Positions 18,936 through 27,095 of a stretch of DNA of 64,000 nucleotides are shown one piece after another (position 1 is the stretch's first letter; the number at the start of each line of letters is the position of its first letter). The stretch comes from Pseudolysinimonas yzui. GTDB lineage: Bacteria; Actinomycetota; Actinomycetes; Actinomycetales; Microbacteriaceae. Under the pieces are notes generated by a model. That model was not told the origin of the DNA, searched no databases, and saw only the letters and a list, made by a program, of their open reading frames with translations. A program made the translations under genes and the position numbers. The stretch lies in assembly GCF_014653215.1 (NCBI RefSeq), contig NZ_BNAI01000001.1, forward strand, positions 789,949-853,948. The letters run 5' to 3'.

Positions 18936-19573
18936 GGCCGGGGCAGCCCCAGCAGCGGCAGCAGCATCCCGAGGTCGCGTTCGTCGAGCAGCACGTGGGC
19001 GAGGTCGCGCACCGGGGCCTTCGCGTCGAAGCCCACGGCGAGCCCGCAGATCGCCATCATCGGCAGATCGTTGGCGCCGTCACCGACGGCGACCGTCTGC
19101 GCCATCGGGATGCCGGCTTCCGCCGCCCATTCGCGAAGCGCCGACGCCTTCGCCGCCGCGTCGATCACCGGCGGGGTGACGTCGCCGGTGAGCCGACCGT
19201 CGACGACCTCAAGACGGTTCGCGCGCCAAAAGTCGAGGCCGAGCTCGCGCGCGAGCGGGTCGATGACCTCGTGGAAGCCGCCGGAGACGACCGCGACCTT
19301 GCCGCCGGCCGCCTGAACTCCGGCGATGAGCTCGGGAACGCCGCGGGTCACCGTGACCCGTGACCGCACGGTGTCGATCACCGATTCGGGGAGCCCTGCG
19401 AGGGTCGCCACGCGTTCCCGCAGGCTCTGCTCGAAGTCGAGCTCGCCGTTCATGGCGCGGAACGTGATCTCCGCGACGCGTTCACCGGATCCCGCCTCGT
19501 CGGCGAGGAGCTCGATGACCTCGTTCTCGATCAGCGTCGAGTCGACATCGAGGACGACGAGGAAGCGGGCCAT
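18932..19573 (-). CDS. serB: Phosphoserine phosphatase
   Basis: HAD-family enzyme that removes phosphate from phosphoserine, the last step of serine synthesis. The 213-residue protein has the DVDSTLIENE motif (nucleophile Asp9, acid Asp11), VVSGGF (motif II) and GDGANDLPM (motif IV). I chose the ATG at 19573 (MARFLVVLDVDST). The ACT regulatory domain found in some SerB proteins is absent. It lies 28 bases downstream of glgC on the same strand and may be read with it. Confidence 0.92.
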   Translation of the reverse strand: MARFLVVLDVDSTLIENEVIELLADEAGSGERVAEITFRAMNGELDFEQSLRERVATLAGLPESVIDTVRSRVTVTRGVPELIAGVQAAGGKVAVVSGGFHEVIDPLARELGLDFWRANRLEVVDGRLTGDVTPPVIDAAAKASALREWAAEAGIPMAQTVAVGDGANDLPMMAICGLAVGFDAKAPVRDLAHVLLDERDLGMLLPLLGLPRP

Positions 19574-19601
19574 CGGCGCAGCACGTGCCTTCCTGAGGGA
19601 G

Positions 19602-20843
19602 TTATCGGGTGACGACGACTCCCTTGCCGACGACGGTGATGCCGGAGTCGGTGACGGTGAAGCCGCGGCGGCGGTCGGCATCGTGGTCGACGCCGACGGT
19701 GGCGCCGGACTCGACGACGACATCCTTGTCGAGGATAGCGCGCTGCACGGTGGCCCGATCTTCGATCCGGGCGCGCTCGAAGACGACCGAGTCGACGACC
19801 TTCGCCCCCGACTCGACGGTGACCCACGGGCCCAGAACGCTGCGCTCCAGATGCCCGCCGGACACCACGCAGCCGAGCGAGACGATCGAGTCGATCGCGG
19901 TGCCGACGGCGTTCTCGCCGTCGCGCACGAACTTCGCGGGGGGCGAGTTCAGTTGCTGGCTGTAGATCGGCCAGTCGCGGTTGTAGAGGTTGAAGACGGG
20001 CAGCGCCGAGATGAGATCCTGGTGGGCGTCGAAGAACGACTCGATCGTTCCGACGTCGCGCCAGTAGTAGCGGTCGCGATCGGTCGCGCCGGGCACCTGG
20101 TTGCGCTGCAGGTCGTAGACGGCCGCGTCGCCCCGCGCCACGAAGTCGGGAACGATGTCGCCGCCCATGTCGTGGTTGGAGTCGGGCTGCTCCCCGTCGC
20201 GTTGCACCGCGTCGATGAGCACTTCGGCGTCGAAGACGTAGTTGCCCATCGAGGCGAGCACTTCACCGGGGGAGTCGGCGAGGCCGACCGCATTTTTCGG
20301 CTTCTCTTTGAACGCCGCGATGCGATGCGGGTCCTTCGGATCGAGCTCGATGATGCCGAACTGGTCGGCCAACGCGATCGGCTGGCGGATCGCCGCCACC
20401 GTGACACCCGCGCCCGACTCGATGTGCGCCTCCACCATCTGGTTGAAGTCCATGCGGTAGACGTGATCGGCTCCGACGACGACGACGATGTCGGGTCGCT
20501 CGTCGCGCAGCAGGTTGAGGCTCTGCAGGATGGCATCCGCCGATCCCGAGAACCAGCGTTTGCCGAGGCGCTGCTGCGCGGGCACGGAAGCCACGTAGGC
20601 GCCCAACAGGCCCGAGAGACGCCAGGTCTGCGACACGTGACGGTCGAGGGAATGCGACTTGTACTGGGTCAGCACGACGACTTGGCGCAGGCCCGAATTG
20701 ACGAGATTCGACAGGGCGAAATCGACGAGTCGGTAGCCGCCCGCGAACGGCACGGCGGGTTTCGCCCGGTCGGCCGTGAGCGGCATCAGACGCTTCCCTT
20801 CGCCGCCCGCGAGCACGATCCCGAACACCTTCTTCGCCGTCAT
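19602..20843 (-). CDS. glgC: Glucose-1-phosphate adenylyltransferase
   Basis: Makes ADP-glucose from glucose-1-phosphate and ATP, the committed step of glycogen synthesis. The 413-residue protein has an N-terminal nucleotidyltransferase domain with [13 protein letters not shown] and [10 protein letters not shown], the catalytic-domain segments WFSGSADAI and GADHVYRMD, and a left-handed beta-helix C-terminal domain. It is divergent from glgA across only 50 bases, the same arrangement as in Mycobacterium. Confidence 0.96.
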   Translation of the reverse strand: MTAKKVFGIVLAGGEGKRLMPLTADRAKPAVPFAGGYRLVDFALSNLVNSGLRQVVVLTQYKSHSLDRHVSQTWRLSGLLGAYVASVPAQQRLGKRWFSGSADAILQSLNLLRDERPDIVVVVGADHVYRMDFNQMVEAHIESGAGVTVAAIRQPIALADQFGIIELDPKDPHRIAAFKEKPKNAVGLADSPGEVLASMGNYVFDAEVLIDAVQRDGEQPDSNHDMGGDIVPDFVARGDAAVYDLQRNQVPGATDRDRYYWRDVGTIESFFDAHQDLISALPVFNLYNRDWPIYSQQLNSPPAKFVRDGENAVGTAIDSIVSLGCVVSGGHLERSVLGPWVTVESGAKVVDSVVFERARIEDRATVQRAILDKDVVVESGATVGVDHDADRRRGFTVTDSGITVVGKGVVVTR

Positions 20844-20849
20844 GGGTCA

Positions 20850-20886
20850 ACAGTACGGGCCGCTCACGGGGGCGGTGTACTAGCGT
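20850..20886. promoter_or_regulatory. Divergent glgC/glgA promoter pair, both apparently leaderless
   Basis: On the minus strand TACTGT (20855-20850) ends six bases before the glgC ATG. On the plus strand TAGCGT (20881-20886) ends seven bases before the glgA ATG. The starts are only 50 bases apart, so the -35 regions must overlap and the genes may be regulated together. Confidence 0.5.
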
Positions 20887-20893
20887 TCACAGA

Positions 20894-22108
20894 ATGCGAG
20901 TAGACGTGGTGACCCGCGAGTACCCGCCGGAGGTCTACGGAGGCGCCGGCGTGCACGTGGCCGAGCTCGTCGCCGCGTTGCGACCCACCACCGACGTCGT
21001 CGTGCGCTGCTTCGGGATGCCGCGTGACGAGGACGATGTGCACGCCTACCTCGTGCCGCCGCAGCTCGCGTCCGCCAATCCGGCGCTCGCCACCCTCGGG
21101 GTCGACCTGCAGATCGCCCAGGATGTCGGCGGTGCCGACCTGGTGCATTCGCACACCTGGTACGCGAACGGCGCCGGACACCTCGCGAAACTGCTGCACG
21201 GCATCCCGCATGTCGTCACCGCCCACAGTCTCGAGCCGCTGCGCCCCTGGAAGGCCGAGCAGCTCGGCGGCGGGTACCGCATCTCGAGCGAGATCGAGCG
21301 CACCGCATTCGAGAGCGCCGACGCCGTCATCGCGGTGAGCCACGGGATGCGCGCCGACATTCTGCGGTGCTACCCGGCGATCGATCCGGCCAAGGTGCGG
21401 GTCGTGCACAACGGCATCGACCTGGAGCGCTGGCACCCGGTCGACGAGCCCGAGATCGTGCGCGGCTTCGGCATCGACCCGACTCGGCCGAGCGTCATCT
21501 TCGTCGGTCGCATCACCCGCCAGAAGGGGTTGCCCTACCTGCTCGCAGCAGCCCAGCGACTCGCCCCCGAAGTGCAACTCATCCTCTGCGCGGGCGCTCC
21601 CGACACCCCGGAGATCCTCGCCGAGGTGCAGGCCGGAGTCACCGCGCTCCAGGCCGAGCGCACGGGCGTCATCTGGATCGACCGGCTGCTCTCGCAGCCC
21701 GAACTGGCGGCGCTGCTGTCGGCGTCGACGACGTTCGTCTGTCCCTCGGTCTACGAGCCCCTCGGCATCGTGAACCTCGAAGCGATGGCCTGCGGCCTGC
21801 CCGTCGTCGGCACCGCGACCGGTGGCATCCCCGAGGTCGTCGCCGACGGCGTCACGGGCCGCCTGGTGCCGATCGTGCAGGTCGACGACGGCACCGGCGT
21901 CCCGGTCGACCCGGAACAGTTCATCGCCGATCTCGCCGCCGCTCTCTCCGCCGTCGTCGCCGACCCGGCCGCGGCGCGGTTGATGGGCATCGCCGGGCGT
22001 CGGCGGGCGGAGGCCGAGTTCAGCTGGGCGTCGATCGCCGAACGCACCCACGCCATCTACGCCGAGCTGGTCGACGCGGCGGCGACGCAGGCAAACCCGG
22101 AGAAGTAG
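20894..22108 (+). CDS. glgA: GT4 glucosyltransferase of glycogen / maltose-1-phosphate synthesis (GlgA/GlgM type)
   Basis: The 404-residue GT-B glycosyltransferase uses ADP-glucose. Family features are the N-terminal EYPPEVYGGAGVHV loop, the HSHTWYAN region, and the C-terminal EPLGIVNLEAMACGLPVV nucleotide-sugar motif with its two glutamates. It belongs to the short actinobacterial type, whose mycobacterial member was shown to make maltose-1-phosphate from ADP-glucose and glucose-1-phosphate (GlgM) rather than classic linear glycogen. The assignment here is by similarity and gene order, not direct evidence. Confidence 0.9.
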   Translation: MRVDVVTREYPPEVYGGAGVHVAELVAALRPTTDVVVRCFGMPRDEDDVHAYLVPPQLASANPALATLGVDLQIAQDVGGADLVHSHTWYANGAGHLAKLLHGIPHVVTAHSLEPLRPWKAEQLGGGYRISSEIERTAFESADAVIAVSHGMRADILRCYPAIDPAKVRVVHNGIDLERWHPVDEPEIVRGFGIDPTRPSVIFVGRITRQKGLPYLLAAAQRLAPEVQLILCAGAPDTPEILAEVQAGVTALQAERTGVIWIDRLLSQPELAALLSASTTFVCPSVYEPLGIVNLEAMACGLPVVGTATGGIPEVVADGVTGRLVPIVQVDDGTGVPVDPEQFIADLAAALSAVVADPAAARLMGIAGRRRAEAEFSWASIAERTHAIYAELVDAAATQANPEK

Positions 22109-22120
22109 GCTGGGGGCACC

Positions 22121-22906
22121 ATGTCCTCCCCGGTGCTCGACTTCTCGAAGGTGTCCGTCGTCCGAGGAGGCACCCGCATCCTCGACCAGGTGAATTGGGT
22201 CGTGCTGCCCGATGAGCGCTGGGTGATCCTCGGCCCCAACGGCGCGGGCAAGACGACGCTGCTGCAGATCGCCGCGGCTGCGATGCACCCGACCTCAGGC
22301 GTCGCCACGCTTCTCGGCGAGCGACTCGGCAAGTCCGACGTCTTCGACATCAAGCCGCGCATCGGACTCGCCTCGTCGGCGATGGCGAAGCGCATCCCCG
22401 CCGACGAGGTGGTGCTGGATGTCGTGCTCACCGCCGCCTACGCCGTCACCGGACGCTGGAACGAGGTCTACGAAGACGTCGACGTCAACCGGGCTCGACG
22501 CGTGCTGGCGGAGTGGAAGCTCTCGGCCTTCGACGACCGCCGGTTCGGAACCCTCAGCGACGGCGAGCAGAAGCGGGTGCAGATCGCCCGTGCGGTGATG
22601 GCCGACCCCGAGGTGCTGCTGCTCGACGAGCCCGCGGCGAGTCTCGACCTCGGGTCCCGCGAAGAGTTGCTGCAACTGCTCGGCGGGTTCGCGAGCAACC
22701 CGAAGTCCCCGGCGATGGTCATGGTCACGCACCACGTCGAAGAGATCCCGCCGGGGTTCTCACACGTCCTGCTCTTGGCCGGGGGAGCGGTCACCGCCGC
22801 CGGACCGATCGGTGAGGTGCTGACCAGCGAGAACCTCACCGCGACCTTCGGGCTGCCGATCGAACTGACCAGCTCGGACGGCCGGTTCACCGCCCGCGCG
22901 GCTTAG
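22121..22906 (+). CDS. Stand-alone ABC transporter ATPase
   Basis: A 261-residue ABC ATPase with Walker A GPNGAGKTT, a variant signature LSDGEQKRVQIARA (Asp for the second Gly) and Walker B VLLLDEPAASLD. No membrane or binding protein gene is adjacent, so the transported substrate is unknown and a role outside transport is possible. A TAGGCT box that includes the glgA stop codon lies nine bases before the ATG. Confidence 0.85.
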   Translation: MSSPVLDFSKVSVVRGGTRILDQVNWVVLPDERWVILGPNGAGKTTLLQIAAAAMHPTSGVATLLGERLGKSDVFDIKPRIGLASSAMAKRIPADEVVLDVVLTAAYAVTGRWNEVYEDVDVNRARRVLAEWKLSAFDDRRFGTLSDGEQKRVQIARAVMADPEVLLLDEPAASLDLGSREELLQLLGGFASNPKSPAMVMVTHHVEEIPPGFSHVLLLAGGAVTAAGPIGEVLTSENLTATFGLPIELTSSDGRFTARAA

Positions 22907-22941
22907 CCGGCGAGGACGCCCGGCCGGGCGTCGATCTCTGG

Positions 22942-22968
22942 TAAAGTCGCTCCTTGGCCGTTCGGCCA
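22942..22968 (+). promoter_or_regulatory. rpmE2 promoter and 5' leader hairpin
   Basis: TAAAGT (22942-22947) is a good -10 box. A small hairpin with arms TGGCC and GGCCA (22955-22968) would lie at the start of the transcript. The ribosome binding site GAGGTAG follows near 22990. I see no Zur-type palindrome. Confidence 0.45.
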
Positions 22969-22999
22969 TCATCCCTTCCGTTTCTGTCGAGGTAGCGCC

Positions 23000-23257
23000 A
23001 TGAAGTCCGAGATCCACCCCGAGTACGCGCCCGTCGTGTTCCGCGACCTCGCGAGCGGCGCCACGTTCCTCACCCGGTCGACCGTGTCGAGCGACAAGAC
23101 GATCGACCTCGATGGCGAGACCTACCCGGTCATCGACGTCGAGATCTCGTCGGAGTCGCACCCGTTCTACACCGGCAAGCAGCGCATCCTCGACAGCGCC
23201 GGTCGCGTCGAGAAGTTCAACTCGCGCTACAAGGGTTTCGGCGAGAAGAAGAGCTAA
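23000..23257 (+). CDS. rpmE2: Ribosomal protein L31 type B (zinc-independent form)
   Basis: An 85-residue protein of the 50S subunit, starting [16 protein letters not shown] and ending [13 protein letters not shown]. There is no CxxC zinc site, so this is the C-minus (type B) form, which in many bacteria replaces the zinc form when zinc is scarce. No zinc-form copy is in the window. A strong terminator hairpin follows. Confidence 0.95.
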   Translation: MKSEIHPEYAPVVFRDLASGATFLTRSTVSSDKTIDLDGETYPVIDVEISSESHPFYTGKQRILDSAGRVEKFNSRYKGFGEKKS

Positions 23258-23275
23258 CGCTCCTCAGCCGCGATC

Positions 23276-23306
23276 AAAGCCCCGTACCCCACAGGTGCGG
23301 GGCTTT
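23276..23306. terminator. Bidirectional terminator between rpmE2 and the Nudix gene
   Basis: Hairpin with arms AAAGCCCCGTACC and GGTGCGGGGCTTT (one mismatch) and a short loop. The T run after the second arm, and A run before the first, would let it stop transcription from both converging genes. Confidence 0.85.
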
Positions 23307-23323
23307 CGCGTTTCCCCAGGTGC

Positions 23324-24445
23324 TCAGAAGAGGGCGGGTCGCCGGGCGGCCCAGAGGGGCAGCATGACGTCGAGCGTGAGCGGCGCAAGCTCGACCGACC
23401 CCGTGTCGTCGGGGGACTCCAGCCAGTAGATCGCGTCGATCTCGGCGGTCGGGCGCAGCTCGGCATCCGTCACCAGGGCGAACACCTCGGCACGCACCGT
23501 CTGCCCGGGCTCGTTGAGGGCGGCGGCCTCATACGATCCGAGGAACTCGGTGGCGTCGACATCCACTTCGAGGCCGAGCTCTTCGCGAAGCTCGCGGATG
23601 AGGGTCGCCAGCGCGCTCTCGCCGCGTTCGATCTTGCCCCCCGGCTGCATGAAGCCGGTCGTGCCCTGCTTGCGCACGACGATCGCCCGTCCGGCCGTGT
23701 CGGTCACGATCGCCGCCGCGACGTGGATGCGGCGCGGAGTGGGGACGGGCGCCGACGGTGGCGGAGAGGCGGGAGGCGGGTCCGCGGACTCCGGAGGTAC
23801 CGGGTCATCGGGCGGTTCGAGCGCGAGCACCCCGGTGTCGGAGAAGTCGAACATTGGCACCGTGTCGCTCGGGCGCGGGTCGGGAGCGGGGATCGGCTGG
23901 GTGTCCTCGATGAGGCGGATGTCCTCGAGCGGCACGACCGGCCACCCGTCGCTCATGCTGCGCTGTCGCGCGTGCAGCGCGGCGAGGGTGCCCGAGAACT
24001 CCTCGCGCTGCGCCATCGCCCGCACGATCCGGCCGGCGGCGAGCGACCCGGGCTCGACCTGATAGCGCTCCGCCATCGCGTTCAGGCTGCGGCCGCCCTC
24101 GAATTCGGGTTCGATCAAGCTGTCGAGAAGCAGCGGGTCGAGGATCGGCGACGGGTCGACGAGCGGGTCGATTCCGCGGCGTCGGCACTCCCGGTCGAGC
24201 ACGGTGAGCCCGCTCGACGCGTCGAAGGTCGCGATCGGGACTCCGAGCACGAGCAGGGTGCGCAGCGTCTGCGCCACTTCCCCGACGACGGCGTCGGCGC
24301 GATCCGAGCCCCAGTCCCAGCGGGCGAGCTCGCCGCCGTCGTCGTCGAGCACCGCGACTCGCGCCGCGACGATGCGTGCCGTGTCGTGATCCGTGCCGGA
24401 GATCGCGAACTCCGCGACGCCCAGGCGACCTTGCCATGTCCCCAC
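23324..24445 (-). CDS. Fusion of a degenerate DEDDh exonuclease domain and an active-looking Nudix hydrolase domain
   Basis: A 373-residue protein. Residues 1-145 follow the actinobacterial DnaQ-like exonuclease fold: RIVAARVAVLD, LTVLDRECRRRG, PILDPLLLD and the ending VRAMAQ are all recognisable. All catalytic positions are lost: FAISGT stands for FDTETTG, DASSGL for NAxYDL, and the final AHDAxxDA segment is deleted. A proline-rich linker (about 186-237) leads to a Nudix domain with a perfect box: Gly270, Glu276, Arg284-Glu285, Glu288-Glu289, Gly291. The Nudix substrate is unknown. GTG start with TAGCCT six bases upstream. Confidence 0.82.
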   Translation of the reverse strand: MGTWQGRLGVAEFAISGTDHDTARIVAARVAVLDDDGGELARWDWGSDRADAVVGEVAQTLRTLLVLGVPIATFDASSGLTVLDRECRRRGIDPLVDPSPILDPLLLDSLIEPEFEGGRSLNAMAERYQVEPGSLAAGRIVRAMAQREEFSGTLAALHARQRSMSDGWPVVPLEDIRLIEDTQPIPAPDPRPSDTVPMFDFSDTGVLALEPPDDPVPPESADPPPASPPPSAPVPTPRRIHVAAAIVTDTAGRAIVVRKQGTTGFMQPGGKIERGESALATLIRELREELGLEVDVDATEFLGSYEAAALNEPGQTVRAEVFALVTDAELRPTAEIDAIYWLESPDDTGSVELAPLTLDVMLPLWAARRPALF

Positions 24446-24451
24446 CCGATC

Positions 24452-24457
24452 AGGCTA
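24452..24457 (-). promoter_or_regulatory. -10 box of the Nudix fusion gene, probably leaderless
   Basis: TAGCCT on the minus strand lies six bases before the GTG at 24445. No ribosome binding site is present. Confidence 0.55.
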
Positions 24458-24495
24458 CGACGCCAGCCCCCGCGCGAGCCACATCCGGTGCTGGT

Positions 24496-26205
24496 CTAGC
24501 GTGTCGCGTCGCCGATGTGGAGCCAGTAGAAGGATTGGGTGCCGAGGGTGAGGGTGAGTTTTCCGTCGTCGCCGATGTGGGGGAAGTCGCCGCCGCCGAA
24601 GAGGTCGGTGAGGGGGGCTCCGTACCAGCCGTCGAAGGTGATGGTGACGGCGGTGGGGTTGTGGGCGAAGGAGAACACGCAGAGGACTTGTTCGGGTTTG
24701 TCGCCGTGGGAGGTGCCGGCTCCGGGGTAGTCGCGGATGAAGGCGAGGACGGATTCGTCGTCGGTGGGCAGCACGCGGATGGTGCCGAGGCCGAAGACGG
24801 GGTGGGCTTTGCGGACGTGGATGACGTTGCGCACCCAGTGCAGGAGGGATCGGGATTGGGCGAGCTGGGATTCGACGTTGACGAGCGTGTAGTTGTAGAC
24901 GAGGGATTGCACGACGGGCAGGTAGAGCTTGCCGGGGTCGGCGGTGGAGAAGCCGGCGTTGCGGTCTGGGGTCCATTGCATGGGGGTGCGGGAGGCGTCG
25001 CGGTCGGGGAGCCAGATGTTGTCGCCCATGCCGATTTCGTCGCCGTAGTACAGGAATGGCGATCCGGGGAGGGAGAACAGCAGTGCGTGGGCGAGTTCGA
25101 GTTCTTGGCGGGCGTTGTCCAGCAGGGGGGCGAGGCGGCGGCGGATGCCGACGTTGACGCGCATTCTGGGGTCGTAGGCGTACCAGCCGTACATCGCCTG
25201 CCGGTACTCCTCGGAAACCATTTCGAGGGTGAGTTCGTCGTGGTTGCGCAGGAACACGCCCCAGCCGGCCCCGTCAGGGGTGTCGGTGGTTTCGGCGAGC
25301 ACCCGGGTCAGTTCGGCGGCGGATTGGGAGCGCAGGGAGTAGAAGATGCGGGGCATGACGGGGAAATCGAACGCCATGTGGCATTGCGGTTCCTCATTGG
25401 TGCCCATGAACGTGACGACTTCTTTGGGCCATTGGTTGGCTTCGGCGATCATCACCCGGCCCGGGTATTCGGTGTCCATCATCCGCCGCACGGCCTTGAT
25501 GAACTCGTGCGTGGGCGGCTCACCTTCGCCGTTGCCGTCTTCTGACTCGTACAGGTAGGGGATCGCATCCAGCCGGAACCCATCGACACCGATGTCCATC
25601 CAGAACCGGATGATGTCGAACACCGCCTCATGCACGGCCGGGTTGTCGTAGTTCAGATCGGGCTGGTGGGAAAAGAACCGGTGGAAGTAGAACTGGCGCC
25701 GCACCGGATCGAACGCCCAGTTCGAGTCCTCATAGTCGGTGAAGATGATCCGGATGTTCGGATACTTCTCATCCGAGTCGCTCCACACATAGAAATCCCC
25801 ATACGGACCCTCCGGGTCGCTGCGGGACTGCTGGAACCACTCGTGCGCATCCGAGGTGTGATTCAGCGGCAGATCGATCACGATCCGCATGTTGCGCTCA
25901 TGCGCCTTCGTCACCAACTCGCGGAACTCATCCAGCGTTCCGAAATCGGGCAGGATCGCCCGATAATCGGCGACGTCGTACCCGCCATCCCGCAGTGGAG
26001 AGCTGAAGATCGGCGGAATCCACAACGCATCCACCCCCAACCACTGCAGGTAATCCAGCTTCGAGATCAACCCACCCAGATCACCCGACCCGTCGCCGTT
26101 GGAATCCACGAACGACCGCACCATCACCTCATAGAAGACCGAACGGCGATACCACTGAGGGTCGAGGGCAAGCCCGGGCAACGTGATCGGAGCGGTGAAG
26201 GTCAC
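24496..26205 (-). CDS. treS: Trehalose synthase (maltose alpha-glucosyltransferase)
   Basis: GH13-family enzyme that interconverts maltose and trehalose. The 569-residue protein has the GH13 regions: DLPLNHTSDAH, GFRLDAIPY (nucleophile Asp), AEANQWP (general acid Glu) and FLRNHDEL (transition-state Asp). The long PMQWTPDRNAGFS segment is typical of TreS. The fused maltokinase domain seen in some homologues is absent. Codon third positions carry more A/T (CAT, GAT, AAT, CCT, TCC) than neighbouring genes. GTG start at 26205 with a TAGACT -10 box seven bases upstream. Confidence 0.92.
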   Translation of the reverse strand: MTFTAPITLPGLALDPQWYRRSVFYEVMVRSFVDSNGDGSGDLGGLISKLDYLQWLGVDALWIPPIFSSPLRDGGYDVADYRAILPDFGTLDEFRELVTKAHERNMRIVIDLPLNHTSDAHEWFQQSRSDPEGPYGDFYVWSDSDEKYPNIRIIFTDYEDSNWAFDPVRRQFYFHRFFSHQPDLNYDNPAVHEAVFDIIRFWMDIGVDGFRLDAIPYLYESEDGNGEGEPPTHEFIKAVRRMMDTEYPGRVMIAEANQWPKEVVTFMGTNEEPQCHMAFDFPVMPRIFYSLRSQSAAELTRVLAETTDTPDGAGWGVFLRNHDELTLEMVSEEYRQAMYGWYAYDPRMRVNVGIRRRLAPLLDNARQELELAHALLFSLPGSPFLYYGDEIGMGDNIWLPDRDASRTPMQWTPDRNAGFSTADPGKLYLPVVQSLVYNYTLVNVESQLAQSRSLLHWVRNVIHVRKAHPVFGLGTIRVLPTDDESVLAFIRDYPGAGTSHGDKPEQVLCVFSFAHNPTAVTITFDGWYGAPLTDLFGGGDFPHIGDDGKLTLTLGTQSFYWLHIGDATR

Positions 26206-26207
26206 CC

Positions 26208-26243
26208 TCCCGAGTCTAGGCAGCGACGCTCGTAGACTCGGGA
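26208..26243. promoter_or_regulatory. Palindromic divergent promoter between treS and the hydrolase gene
   Basis: TCCCGAGTCTA (26208-26218) and TAGACTCGGGA (26233-26243) form a perfect 11-base inverted repeat around a 14-base spacer. Each arm contains a TAGACT -10 box, one per strand. These end seven bases (treS, GTG 26205) and eight bases (hydrolase, ATG 26247) before the start codons. Both genes therefore look leaderless. Confidence 0.65.
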
Positions 26244-26246
26244 CCA

Positions 26247-27095
26247 ATGGATACGGTCACGCGAGACCTCGAGCTGCTCGGAAGCCGGGTGCGCTATTGG
26301 GAGTACGGCACTCGCGGGAACGGGCCGACGATCGTCGTCGTCCATGGCTATCGCGGCGACCACCACGGGCTCGAACCGGTCGTGAACCTGCTGCCCGACT
26401 TCCACATCGTCTCGCCCGACCTGCCGGGATTCGGCGATTCGACTCCGATGACGGACGCCGCCCACTCGATCGCCGGATACGGGGCGTGGTTGCGGGCGTT
26501 CATTGAGGCCCTCGGCCTCGGAGCCGACGCGATCCTGCTCGGCCACTCGTTCGGCTCGATCGTCGTGGCGCACGCCGTGGCCGATGGCCTCCCCGCCCGC
26601 GCCGTCATCCTCATCAACCCGATCGCCGACGATCCGGCGAAGGTCGCCGGCATCGGGGCGACGAAGTTCTACTACGCCGTCGCCCGTCGCCTCCCCGAAC
26701 GCGCCGCGCGCGCCTGGCTGAGCAATCCGCTCGTCGTGCAGGGGATGAGCGTCAAGCTCGCCAAGACCCGCGACCGGCGACTGCGGCGGTTCATCCACGG
26801 CCAGCACCACGCGTACTTCAGCAGGTTCGGTTCGCGCGCGAGTATCGTCGAAGGCTTCGAGGCGTCGCTTTCGGCGACGGTCGCCGACGTCGCGGCACAG
26901 ATCACCCAGCCGGTGCTGCTCGTCGCGGGGGAGCGCGACGAGGTGGCACCGCTCGCCGGTCAGTTCGCGCTGCTCGACGCCTTCCCGGATGCCCGGCTCG
27001 ATGTCATCCCGGGGGTCGGCCACCTCATCCACTACGAGACCCCGGAGGCGGCCGCACACGCCGTCCGCGCCTTCGTGACGGATCTCGACGCGTGA
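26247..27095 (+). CDS. Alpha/beta hydrolase
   Basis: A 282-residue alpha/beta hydrolase. The oxyanion segment HGYRGDHHG, nucleophile Ser101 in GHSFGS, Asp231 in GERDEVAP and His259 in GVGHLIHYE complete a catalytic triad. The substrate cannot be told. It overlaps the following glycosyltransferase by four bases (GTGA) and is the first gene of a three-gene unit opposite treS. Confidence 0.88.
   Translation: MDTVTRDLELLGSRVRYWEYGTRGNGPTIVVVHGYRGDHHGLEPVVNLLPDFHIVSPDLPGFGDSTPMTDAAHSIAGYGAWLRAFIEALGLGADAILLGHSFGSIVVAHAVADGLPARAVILINPIADDPAKVAGIGATKFYYAVARRLPERAARAWLSNPLVVQGMSVKLAKTRDRRLRRFIHGQHHAYFSRFGSRASIVEGFEASLSATVADVAAQITQPVLLVAGERDEVAPLAGQFALLDAFPDARLDVIPGVGHLIHYETPEAAAHAVRAFVTDLDA

Noticed and set aside
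23324-24445. Functional exonuclease activity of the N-terminal domain
   Set aside because: All four DEDD positions are missing, so only the Nudix domain is expected to be catalytic.
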